From an uncultured Lachnospiraceae bacterium (GTDB lineage: Bacteria > Bacillota > Clostridia > Lachnospirales > Lachnospiraceae), in NCBI GenBank assembly GCA_910577065.1, contig CAJTLD010000003.1:27023-54456 (forward strand): a stretch of 27,434 bases of DNA. The letters run 5' to 3'. Below the pieces are notes generated by a model. It saw only the letters and a program-made list of their open reading frames with translations, was not told the DNA's origin and made no database searches. The translations under genes and the position numbers were made by a program. Below are positions 13,887 to 21,862 of this stretch, piece after piece; position 1 is the first letter of the stretch, and every line of letters starts with the position of its first letter.

Positions 13887-15503
13887 GTGGATGAAAAACA
13901 GAGTGAGTTTTATTCTCAGGAAAATAAAGGCAATCTGCCCGAACTGATTTATGCGGATCTCAAGAAGGATTACAGTAATTATAAGTTATACTATAAACTT
14001 GGAAAGTATCTGGAGGATAAAAATATAAACCAGGCATTTTTGTGTATGGAAAATGCAGAATTCTTTTGTACAGATGAAGAAGCAAAAATACAGATTCGAA
14101 CGGAAAAAGAAAGAATGGCCCAAAAAGAAGATTATGGGGTGCGGCCTGTTGCTATTGTGATTTTGTCGTATAATTTAAAGCAAATATGTATACAGTGTGT
14201 TGAGAGCGTCCGCAAGAACAATTTGCCGGATTCTTATGAAATTATTGCGGTTGATAATGCGTCTTCGGATGGTATATGTGAATGGCTTCAGGAACAGGAG
14301 GATATTACGCTGATACGTAATCAGCAGAATGTGGGCTTTCCAGCAGGGTGCAACCAGGGAATCCAGGCGGCGGGAAACCAGGATATTTTGATTTTGAATA
14401 ATGATATTGAGTTGCAGCCCAATTCGGTTTTTTGTCTGCGTATGGGGCTGTATGAATCCGGGCAGGTGGGCGCGGCAGGATGTGTTACGAATTATGCAGG
14501 AAACGGACAGGCAGTGCATAAAAATAATTTTTCTATAGAGGAATGGAGAAATTATGCAAAAGAAACGAATGTTCCTTGTGAAAATCCGTATGAATGCAAA
14601 TTTTATTTGGGCGGGTTTGCCCTGCTGTTGCGCCATGGGCTTCTGGAACAGATTGGTATGTTTGACGAGCGGTTTTCCCCAGGGTACTATGAAGATACTG
14701 ATTTGGGAATACGGATTGCAAGAGCCGGCTGCAAGCAGTTGTTATGCAGAAATAGTTTCGTGCTGCACTATGGTAGCGCTAGCTTTCAGGCGGAGGATAA
14801 AACAAATCAATTAGCGGTAAATAAACAGAAGATAATTGATAAATGGGGATTTGATATAGAATATTACAGTGAGATCAGACAAGAACTGATTGAAATGATA
14901 GACCAAAAGCCGGAAGCGCCGATACGTGTGCTGGAAGTGGGATGCGGCTGTGGGTCAACCTTAGCCCGGATCAAAGCGCTATGGCCAAATGCAGTTGTAA
15001 AAGGAATCGAGGTTGTTTGGGATATTGCACAGATAGGGAAAAGCCTGGCAGATATTTGCCAGGGAGATATTGAAAGCATGGACTTGCCTTATGAGAACGG
15101 ATATTTTGATTATATTATTTGCGGAGATGTTTTGGAGCACCTTAAAGAGCCTCAGAAAACCCTGCAGCGCTTAAAGCCCTGTTTGAAAAAGAATGGGTTT
15201 TTGCTTGCCAGTATTCCGAATGTGACGCACATGTCAGTTATTCTCGGCTTGCTGAAAGGGACAGCCAGTTATCAGGAAGCGGGCATACTGGATAAAACGC
15301 ATTTGCGGTTTTTTACACAGAAAACGGCAATCAATTTATTTCAGGAAGCCGGTTTTCAGATTGTGGCAATGAGCGGTATACTGGACAGAAGATGTTGGCT
15401 CCAGGAAGAACAGTTAATTGACGGTATATTAAAGCTGCCGGGTATTGCGGATGAAAATTCGTTTATGGTTTCTCAATATTTATTAAAAGCCCTTTGTCTG
15501 TAG
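13887..15503 (+). CDS. Fusion of family 2 glycosyltransferase and SAM-dependent methyltransferase
   Basis: The 538-residue protein has three parts. Residues 1-80 are helical and TPR-like. Residues 86-320 are a GT2 domain with VAIVILSYN, VDNASSDG (122-129), NND (171-173) and GFDERFSPGYYEDTDLG-type acceptor motifs. Residues 340-520 are a class I methyltransferase with VLEVGCGCG (348-356), an acidic residue in IEVVWD and the ICGDVLEHL motif. It probably adds a sugar and methylates it or its neighbour. The GTG start at 13887 follows GGGGA by seven bases; an ATG four bases later is out of frame. It opens an operon running through the acetyltransferase and LicD genes. Confidence 0.86.
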   Translation: MDEKQSEFYSQENKGNLPELIYADLKKDYSNYKLYYKLGKYLEDKNINQAFLCMENAEFFCTDEEAKIQIRTEKERMAQKEDYGVRPVAIVILSYNLKQICIQCVESVRKNNLPDSYEIIAVDNASSDGICEWLQEQEDITLIRNQQNVGFPAGCNQGIQAAGNQDILILNNDIELQPNSVFCLRMGLYESGQVGAAGCVTNYAGNGQAVHKNNFSIEEWRNYAKETNVPCENPYECKFYLGGFALLLRHGLLEQIGMFDERFSPGYYEDTDLGIRIARAGCKQLLCRNSFVLHYGSASFQAEDKTNQLAVNKQKIIDKWGFDIEYYSEIRQELIEMIDQKPEAPIRVLEVGCGCGSTLARIKALWPNAVVKGIEVVWDIAQIGKSLADICQGDIESMDLPYENGYFDYIICGDVLEHLKEPQKTLQRLKPCLKKNGFLLASIPNVTHMSVILGLLKGTASYQEAGILDKTHLRFFTQKTAINLFQEAGFQIVAMSGILDRRCWLQEEQLIDGILKLPGIADENSFMVSQYLLKALCL

Positions 15504-15524
15504 TAATGTGCAAGGAGGGAATTT

Positions 15525-16427
15525 GTGGAAAAACTAACGAAAGTAGGCATGATAGGCGCTGCAGATCGAATAGAGCCGGTATATCGCTGGATGGAGAGTG
15601 CAGACAGATTTTTTGAGATTTTGTGGATTGTGGCAGAAGGAACTGGGAATTTGTTTTCGGAATACCTCAGAAAAAGATGCAGGATAGTGGAATTAGAGCA
15701 GATTCTAACGTTGGATTTCGAAGCTGTGGATGAAATATATATTTTTAGCGTACATTTTAATAATATAAAAAATATTTTGAAACGGGTTCATATACAGGAA
15801 CATATGATTTTGGATGAAGGCTGTCTGATAAAATCCTTAAAACCCAGAGAAATGATGCAATATCAGAAACAGGTTATATTTTGTAAAGATCAAATGAAGT
15901 ATATCAGGCATGGCGTTGAGGTGGGAGAATTTACATATGGGGTACCAGAAATTTGGATGTGGAATGACAATGAGCAGGTTTCAATTGGGAAATTTTGTTC
16001 TATAAGTTCAAATGTCCGGATTTTTGGAGGAGGAGAACACCGTTTGGACTGGGTGACAACCTATCCGTTTAATGTTTTTTTTCAGGAATACAGTTCAATT
16101 ACTGGACATCCGTCTTCTAAAGGAAAGGTGCGGATTGGCAATGACGTATGGATTGGTTTTGGCGCTACGGTCTTATCAGGCGTAACTGTGGGAGATGGGG
16201 CGGTAATCGGAAATGGATCCATTGTTACAAAAGATGTACCGCCATATGCGATAGTGGCTGGAAATCCGGCAAAGATTTTGAAGCACCGTTTTGATGAAGG
16301 TATCATTGATAAGCTGTTGGAGATAAGATGGTGGGATTGGGAATATGAGGATATTTACAGGGCGATTCCGCTCTTACAGAGCGGAAAATTGGAAAAAGTA
16401 TTTGAACTTTATGAAGAGATACTATAG
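15525..16427 (+). CDS. CatB-like hexapeptide acetyltransferase with N-terminal Rossmann-like domain
   Basis: The 300-residue protein combines about 110 N-terminal residues (KVGMIGAADRIEPVYRW..., a nucleotide-binding style fold) with a left-handed beta-helix domain of the xenobiotic/CatB acetyltransferase type. The latter shows SIGKFCSISSNV, the catalytic-His segment GGGEHRLDWVTTYPF, and repeated hexapeptides VRIGNDVWIGFGATVLSGVTVGDG, ending in AIVAGNPAKI. Trimeric acetyl-CoA-dependent O- or N-acetylation of a sugar is the expected activity. The GTG start is fixed by AAGGAGGG five bases upstream. The gene lies 21 bases after the GT2-methyltransferase and 35 before LicD, pointing to a common transcript and a decorated flagellin glycan. 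Confidence 0.87.
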   Translation: MEKLTKVGMIGAADRIEPVYRWMESADRFFEILWIVAEGTGNLFSEYLRKRCRIVELEQILTLDFEAVDEIYIFSVHFNNIKNILKRVHIQEHMILDEGCLIKSLKPREMMQYQKQVIFCKDQMKYIRHGVEVGEFTYGVPEIWMWNDNEQVSIGKFCSISSNVRIFGGGEHRLDWVTTYPFNVFFQEYSSITGHPSSKGKVRIGNDVWIGFGATVLSGVTVGDGAVIGNGSIVTKDVPPYAIVAGNPAKILKHRFDEGIIDKLLEIRWWDWEYEDIYRAIPLLQSGKLEKVFELYEEIL

Positions 16428-16462
16428 CAGAAGAGAAAATAATGCACACGGAGGTGGAAAAT

Positions 16463-18325
16463 ATGCAGTTTCCGGATACCTATTTTGAAGATGAAGTTCG
16501 GGAAGGATTTTTTATTTCCAGCATGCTGAAACGTGCATGGGCGGCACAGCTGCAGGTTTTAGAAGATGTTGATTTCGTTTGCCGGAAGCATCATATTGCA
16601 TATTTTGCAGATTGGGGAACTTTGCTTGGTGCGGTCCGGCGTCAGGGGTATATTCCATGGGATGACGATTTGGATATATGTATGAAGCGGGAGGATTATA
16701 ACCGCTTCCTTGCAATTGCGGAGGAAGAACTTCCAAAAGGGTATTACCTGCATAATATTCATACAGACGTATATTATTCTGAAATGTTTACCAGGGTACT
16801 AAACAGCACAAAAATTGATTTCACAAAAGAATTTTTGGAAAAATTTCATGGATGCCCTTATGGTATGGGAATTGATATTTTTGTAATGGATTACATTGCC
16901 CTTTCGCCGGAAGAAGAAGCTGCACAATGGGAAAAACTGAATGTTTTGATGGAAACTGTGTCACAGATGGATGGGAAGGAAATAGGCCGAATTGAACTCA
17001 GTGAGAAGATTTTCCAGATTGAAAAAACGTTCCATATATGTGTGGATCGGGTAAAGCCCCTGCGCAGGCAGCTTCTGCTGTTATGTGAAGATATCGTTTC
17101 TGGTTCTGCGCCTCAGAAAGCGAAAGAACTGACAACCATCCAGCATTGGGTGAAAAATAACAAATATAAGCTTCCAAAAGCATGGTATCAGGAGTATGTC
17201 AGAATGCCGTTTGAAAACATTACGATTCCAATACCGTCTTCATATGAAGATGTGCTTTATAAAAAGTTTGAGGAGAACATATTGCAGGTAAAAGAGGGAG
17301 GTTTTCGCCATTATGCGTTTTATCGGAAGCAACAGAAGGCGCTGATGCATAAAGGGGGCAATCCATATGTATACGTGTTGAAAGAGGGGGAATTATATGA
17401 AAATATCGGCTGCCAGGAGCCTGTATTGAAAAATGAAGCCAGAGAACTGCTTGAAACATTGGAAGGTTTGCATAGGAATATCAGATTGAAAGGCAAAAAC
17501 AAGGATAAAATATTAAGTTTGCTTACCCAATGCCAGGGAACGGCAATTCAGTTAGCATCCCTTGTTGAAACAGTGAAAGGTGTGGGAGATCTAACGGCAA
17601 GTGAGTTGGAAAACTATTGTGAGTTCATTTATGAAATTTATCAAAATATCCTACATAATCAGTGTGTTTTTGCCGATAAACATATTACAACTTTAGATTG
17701 GAAGCTAAAACAGATAGAAGTTGCTGCAAAAAAAGAGATTATACGTTTTGAAGTATTATTCCTTCCGTATAAAGCTTCTCAATGGGATGCCATTGAAAGT
17801 ATCTGGAGAATGGCTGTAGAAGATGCAAGATGCGAGGTGTCGGTCATTCCTATCCCGTATTTTTACAAAAGTCCGGACGGAAGCACAGGCAAGATGCAGT
17901 ATGAGGCGGATCAGTTTCCGGAATATGTACCCATTATTAAATTTGATACATATGATTTTACAGGCCGGTATCCGGATGTAATTTATATTCAAAACCCATA
18001 TGATGAGTACAATGCTGCATTAACCGTGCATTCGTTTTTTTATTCGGTTAATTTAAAGAAATTTACGGATCATTTGATTTATATTCCGCCGTTTGTCGTG
18101 GATGAAGCTGCAACAGAAAACAGACGGGCAGTAGAGAACTTAAGAGACTGTTGCGCTGTGCCGGGAGTTGTCCATGCGGATAAGGTCATTGTCCAGTCTG
18201 AATCCGTGCGGCAGGTTTATATAGATATTTTGACAGAATTTGCCGGAGAAAAAACGCGGCAGATTTGGATGGAGAAAATAGTATGTATGGGTTTGTCCAA
18301 AAGGGACAAAGCGGGCTTTGGTTGA
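16463..18325 (+). CDS. LicD-family transferase fused to a truncated CDP-glycerol glycerophosphotransferase-like domain
   Basis: LicD proteins transfer phosphocholine or similar phospho-groups to sugars. The 620-residue product has the LicD nucleotidyltransferase signature GTLLGAVRRQG (52-62) and WDDDLDICMKREDY, with PYGMGIDIFVMDY further on. After a helical linker, residues 425-620 (LFLPYKASQWDAIESIW, PIPYFYKSPDG, VIYIQNPYDEYN, VIVQSESVRQVYID) match my recollection of the first half of glycerophosphotransferase-like modules seen behind LicD in Firmicutes. The second half is missing: the frame closes at 18325, and a plausible continuation lies out of frame just after. The ATG at 16463 is preferred for GGAGGTGG five bases upstream; an ATG at 16442 has only a weak site. 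The LicD domain looks intact, while the tail is probably non-functional. Confidence 0.78.
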   Translation: MQFPDTYFEDEVREGFFISSMLKRAWAAQLQVLEDVDFVCRKHHIAYFADWGTLLGAVRRQGYIPWDDDLDICMKREDYNRFLAIAEEELPKGYYLHNIHTDVYYSEMFTRVLNSTKIDFTKEFLEKFHGCPYGMGIDIFVMDYIALSPEEEAAQWEKLNVLMETVSQMDGKEIGRIELSEKIFQIEKTFHICVDRVKPLRRQLLLLCEDIVSGSAPQKAKELTTIQHWVKNNKYKLPKAWYQEYVRMPFENITIPIPSSYEDVLYKKFEENILQVKEGGFRHYAFYRKQQKALMHKGGNPYVYVLKEGELYENIGCQEPVLKNEARELLETLEGLHRNIRLKGKNKDKILSLLTQCQGTAIQLASLVETVKGVGDLTASELENYCEFIYEIYQNILHNQCVFADKHITTLDWKLKQIEVAAKKEIIRFEVLFLPYKASQWDAIESIWRMAVEDARCEVSVIPIPYFYKSPDGSTGKMQYEADQFPEYVPIIKFDTYDFTGRYPDVIYIQNPYDEYNAALTVHSFFYSVNLKKFTDHLIYIPPFVVDEAATENRRAVENLRDCCAVPGVVHADKVIVQSESVRQVYIDILTEFAGEKTRQIWMEKIVCMGLSKRDKAGFG

Positions 18326-18372
18326 AAGAGAGACAGAGATTGCCGGAAGAATGGCTTTTGATAATATTGTAG
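18326..18372 (+). pseudogene. Out-of-frame remnant of the LicD gene's C-terminal domain
   Basis: In the frame shifted by one base, 18340-18369 reads LPEEWLLIIL followed by TAG. An (I/L)PEEW segment is what I recall at this position in intact homologues, right after the block ending near GLSKRDK. This fits a one-base deletion between about 18300 and 18330 plus loss of everything downstream, where flagellin 2 now begins 40 bases later. The match is short, so confidence is modest. Confidence 0.4.
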
Positions 18373-18411
18373 GACAATAAGATAAGCGGTTGATATGCGA
18401 AAGGAGATTTT

Positions 18412-19752
18412 ATGCAAATTATTACACATAATCTGAATGCCGATCAGGCAAGGCGGCAGTTGGGAATTACAACGGACAGTAAACAAAAGTCAACGGAAAA
18501 GCTGTCGTCCGGCTACCGGATTAACCGTTCGGCGGATGACGCTGCGGGCTTGTCTATTTCCGAAAAAATGAGAAAGCAGATCCGGGGATTGAATAAAGCC
18601 TCTAGAAATATTCAGGATGGAATTTCTTTAATACAGACAGCAGACGGCGCTTTAAATGAAATGCATGATATTTTGCAGAGGATGAATGAATTGTCGGTGC
18701 AGGCTGCAAATGATACAAATATGGATTCGGACAGGGATGCGGCGCAGCTTGAAATTAACAGGTTAAAGACGGAGATGAATCGTATTTCAAGGACGACGCA
18801 GTTTAATACGCATACGATTCTGATGGCAAAGCAGCTGGTTCAAATTGATGCGGATGATTATGCGGAAGCTATAATGGATGATACTTTTTCGGGTATGGGA
18901 AATCGGGGAAATGGATTGGTTTATGGGAAAAATCTGGACTTTTCAAATATTAATGCTCAGAATAAGGAGCAAATGATTGGAAAACAGTTTTATGTAACCT
19001 GCTCACAGGCATGCAGCCAGAGGTTTAGCTTTCGTTTTACCGATCAGCAGACTTCCGACATTACATTAAATGGGATTAATTTGTCGATTAATATTGGGAT
19101 TAAAGACGCTTCTATAACAAATGGTGTAGATATCGTAAAAAAAATCAATGATTTGGTAGTTGGCCAGCAAGCTAATTTTATAGCGCAATTGCAGGCTATA
19201 CAGCCTGGTTGGGTTAATGTTTATGGCGACACGATAATTGGGCATGCCAATGCGCTTCATGCAAATGGCGCAAACCTTACATTTTATTCGATTGACAATG
19301 GACCGCCCTATGTACCTGGCATGGGGTTAGTATGTGCTACGGATATACTTGAGAAGGATGAACAATTTTTGCTCCAGGTCAGTGATCGGCCTTATATGGA
19401 AATTGCCTTAAATTTAAAGACGATAAATTCGGCTACTTTGGGATTAAAAACGCTTGACGTTCATTCATTTGAAAGCGCTGGCAAAACAATAGATATGATT
19501 CAGGGTGCAATTGGAAACCTATCCGCTTACCGTTCTTATTTGGGCGCTATGCAAAACCGCTTGGAAAAAGCAATGGCGATTGTCGATAATACTGCGGAAA
19601 ATGCACAGAGCGCTGAGAGCAAATTGCGGGATGCGGATATGGCGGAAGAAACATTGCATTTTTCTAAAATGCAGATATTAGAGCAGGTAGGGCAGGCTAT
19701 GGTTGCACATACGAACCAGGATGCGGACAGTGTTTTGCGGTTGTTGGCATAA
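18412..19752 (+). CDS. Second flagellin, long form with cysteine-containing insert
   Basis: The 446-residue flagellin has conserved N-terminal (HNLNADQARRQLGI, LSSGYRINRSADDAAGL, LQRMNELSVQAAN) and C-terminal (AESKLRDADMAEE, ILEQVGQAMVAHTNQ) D0/D1 helices. A central insert runs from about residue 139 to 335. The insert contains FYVTCSQACSQRFSF (C197, C201) and C308, unusual because flagellins are mostly cysteine-poor. AAGGAG six bases before the ATG fixes the start. It lies inside the glycosylation cluster after LicD. I see no sigma-28 promoter directly upstream, and codon use (GCG, TCG, CGG) matches the neighbours, not fliC. A minor or conditional filament subunit is likely. The gene appears intact. 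Confidence 0.92.
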   Translation: MQIITHNLNADQARRQLGITTDSKQKSTEKLSSGYRINRSADDAAGLSISEKMRKQIRGLNKASRNIQDGISLIQTADGALNEMHDILQRMNELSVQAANDTNMDSDRDAAQLEINRLKTEMNRISRTTQFNTHTILMAKQLVQIDADDYAEAIMDDTFSGMGNRGNGLVYGKNLDFSNINAQNKEQMIGKQFYVTCSQACSQRFSFRFTDQQTSDITLNGINLSINIGIKDASITNGVDIVKKINDLVVGQQANFIAQLQAIQPGWVNVYGDTIIGHANALHANGANLTFYSIDNGPPYVPGMGLVCATDILEKDEQFLLQVSDRPYMEIALNLKTINSATLGLKTLDVHSFESAGKTIDMIQGAIGNLSAYRSYLGAMQNRLEKAMAIVDNTAENAQSAESKLRDADMAEETLHFSKMQILEQVGQAMVAHTNQDADSVLRLLA

Positions 19753-19829
19753 AATAAATTTCATATAAGAAATCTGTAAAAAATAAATGTAAAGAGTTTG
19801 GTAACCGTGTAAAAACCAGGGAGAAAAAC

Positions 19830-20873
19830 ATGAGAAAAAAAGCGTTAATTACAGGCATTACCGGACAGGATGGTTCCTATCTGGCAGAATTTTTACTGGC
19901 AAAGGGATATGAGGTTCATGGAATGATCCGGAGATCATCCGTTGATTACAGGGAGCGAATCGCGCATCTGGAAGGAGAAAAACGCTTTCATCTTCATTAC
20001 GGGGATTTGTGCGATTCTATGAGTATTATGGCAATTGTTTCAGCGTTGCGTCCGGATGAAATCTACAATCTTGCGGCACAGAGCCATGTGCAGGTGAGTT
20101 TTGATGTGCCGGAATATACGGCGGATGTGGTTGCAACCGGGGTGCTTCGGGTGTTAGAGGCAGTCCGGCTATGCGGCCTGGCCGCAACCTGCCGCATTTA
20201 CCAGGCGTCTACGTCCGAACTTTTTGGTAAGGTAGAAGAGGTACCGCAGAGTGAAACCACGCCGTTTCATCCGTACAGCCCTTATGCTGTAGCCAAACAG
20301 TATGGATATTGGATTGTAAAGGAATACCGGGAAGCTTACCATATGTTTTGCTGTTCCGGGATTTTGTTTAACCATGAGTCTGAGAGACGCGGAGAGACAT
20401 TTGTAACAAGAAAAATTACGCTTGCCGCCGCGCGTATTGCACAGGGGAAACAGGACAAACTGTATCTTGGAAATTTAGACGCACTGCGCGACTGGGGTTA
20501 TGCAAAAGATTATGTGGAATGTATGTGGCTGATGTTGCAGCACGACGTACCTGAGGATTATGTGATTGCGACGGGGGAGCAGCATTCCGTAAGGGAATTT
20601 TGTCAACTGGCATTTCATTATGCCGGGATAGAACTTATATTTTCAGGAGAGGGATTGGAAGAAAAGGGAGCGGATCAGGCTACGGGAACCGTTTTAGTGG
20701 AGATCAGCCCTGATTTCTACCGTCCTACGGATGTTGTTAACCTGCTGGGAGATCCGTCGAAAGCAAAACAGGAATTGGGATGGAATCCGACGAAAACAGG
20801 TTTTACGGAACTGGTACGGCTGATGGTAGAACATGATATGAAAAAATGCGCCGGCCAGGAAGTGAATGGCTGA
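19830..20873 (+). CDS. gmd: GDP-mannose 4,6-dehydratase
   Basis: This enzyme converts GDP-D-mannose to GDP-4-keto-6-deoxy-D-mannose, the first committed step to GDP-L-fucose. The 347-residue SDR protein has the NADP-binding GITGQDGSYL (9-18), the STSE catalytic segment (127-130), Y152 and K156 in PYAVAKQ, and the diagnostic NHESERRGETFVTRKI block. AGGGAG seven bases before the ATG supports the start. It heads a tight run gmd-fcl-manC-manA with gaps of 30 and 14 bases and one overlap. No clear terminator separates it from flagellin 2, so shared transcription is possible. Confidence 0.95.
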   Translation: MRKKALITGITGQDGSYLAEFLLAKGYEVHGMIRRSSVDYRERIAHLEGEKRFHLHYGDLCDSMSIMAIVSALRPDEIYNLAAQSHVQVSFDVPEYTADVVATGVLRVLEAVRLCGLAATCRIYQASTSELFGKVEEVPQSETTPFHPYSPYAVAKQYGYWIVKEYREAYHMFCCSGILFNHESERRGETFVTRKITLAAARIAQGKQDKLYLGNLDALRDWGYAKDYVECMWLMLQHDVPEDYVIATGEQHSVREFCQLAFHYAGIELIFSGEGLEEKGADQATGTVLVEISPDFYRPTDVVNLLGDPSKAKQELGWNPTKTGFTELVRLMVEHDMKKCAGQEVNG

Positions 20874-20903
20874 GTGCATAAATATTAGGAGATTCAAAAT
20901 ACC

Positions 20904-21848
20904 ATGATGGAACAAGATGCAAAAATATACGTTGCAGGCCATAGGGGGATGGTCGGCTCTGCGATTGTACGGCAATTAAGGCGGCAGGGATACACCCGTA
21001 TTGTTACCCGCACCCATGCGGAACTGGATTTATGCCGCCAGGACGCAGTGGAGCGGTTTTTTGCTGCAGAGCGGCCGGAATACGTATTTCTTGCCGCTGC
21101 TAAGGTCGGCGGTATTGCGGCAAATCAGCAGGCTTTGGCAGATTTTATGTGGATTAATATGACGCTCGAAATGAATGTCATTCATGCCGCGTGGCAGAAC
21201 GGTTGTAAAAAGCTGGAATTTCTGGGCAGTTCCTGTATATATCCCCGCCTGGCCCCGCAGCCGATGAAAGAAAGCTGCCTTTTGACGTCAGAGCTGGAAA
21301 AAACAAATGAAGCTTATGCCCTGGCAAAAATCTCCGGGTTGAAATATTGCGAGTATTTAAACCGGCAGTATGGTACGGATTACATCAGTGTAATGCCGAC
21401 AAACCTATATGGGCCAAACGATAACTATCATCCCGAACACAGCCATGTTTTACCTGCGTTTATCCGGCGGTTCCATGAAGCGAAAGAACAGAAGCTGCCC
21501 TTTGTAACCTGCTGGGGAGATGGTTTGGCGATGAGGGAGTTTTTATATGTAGATGATCTGGCGGATTTATGTGTATTCTTAATGAACCACTACAGCGGCG
21601 ATGAAACAGTCAATGCGGGCACCGGAAAAGAAATAAGCATAAAGGAACTGGCAGTTTTAACGGCTGAGACGATCGGTTATAAGGGCGAGATCCGTTGGGA
21701 TGCGTCGAGGCCGAACGGAACGCCGCGCAAGCTTTTGGATACCAGTAAAGCGGCCCGTCTGGGCTGGACTTACCAGACGGAATTGGAAGACGGAATCCGG
21801 ATGGCTTATCAGGATTTTTTGAAAAAGCCGGTGAACACAGAGCGGTAG
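20904..21848 (+). CDS. fcl: GDP-L-fucose synthase (GDP-4-keto-6-deoxymannose 3,5-epimerase/4-reductase)
   Basis: This completes GDP-L-fucose synthesis from the gmd product using NADPH. The 314-residue protein shows VAGHRGMVGSAI (10-21), FLGSSCIYP (107-114) with the catalytic serine and cysteine, and Y138/K142 in EAYALAK. The family hallmarks MPTNLYGPNDNY and GDGLAMREFLYVDDLA follow. AGGAGA lies about 12 bases upstream of the ATG; a second ATG three bases later is equally possible. Length is normal for the family. Confidence 0.95.
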   Translation: MMEQDAKIYVAGHRGMVGSAIVRQLRRQGYTRIVTRTHAELDLCRQDAVERFFAAERPEYVFLAAAKVGGIAANQQALADFMWINMTLEMNVIHAAWQNGCKKLEFLGSSCIYPRLAPQPMKESCLLTSELEKTNEAYALAKISGLKYCEYLNRQYGTDYISVMPTNLYGPNDNYHPEHSHVLPAFIRRFHEAKEQKLPFVTCWGDGLAMREFLYVDDLADLCVFLMNHYSGDETVNAGTGKEISIKELAVLTAETIGYKGEIRWDASRPNGTPRKLLDTSKAARLGWTYQTELEDGIRMAYQDFLKKPVNTER

Positions 21849-21862
21849 AAAGGAAAGTGATT

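Noticed and set aside
13726..13947. Short plus-strand frame across the divergent gap at 13.8 kb
   Set aside because: It overlaps the start of both neighbouring genes in another frame and has no domain. The GTG at 13887 gives the real gene.
18374..18396. Sigma-28-like GTTGATAT before flagellin 2
   Set aside because: No TAAA lies 15 bases upstream, and the implied start of transcription would fall inside the ribosome site, leaving no usable leader.
18412..19752. Flagellinolysin (metallopeptidase flagellin) for the long flagellin
   Set aside because: No HExxH zinc motif is present in the insert.
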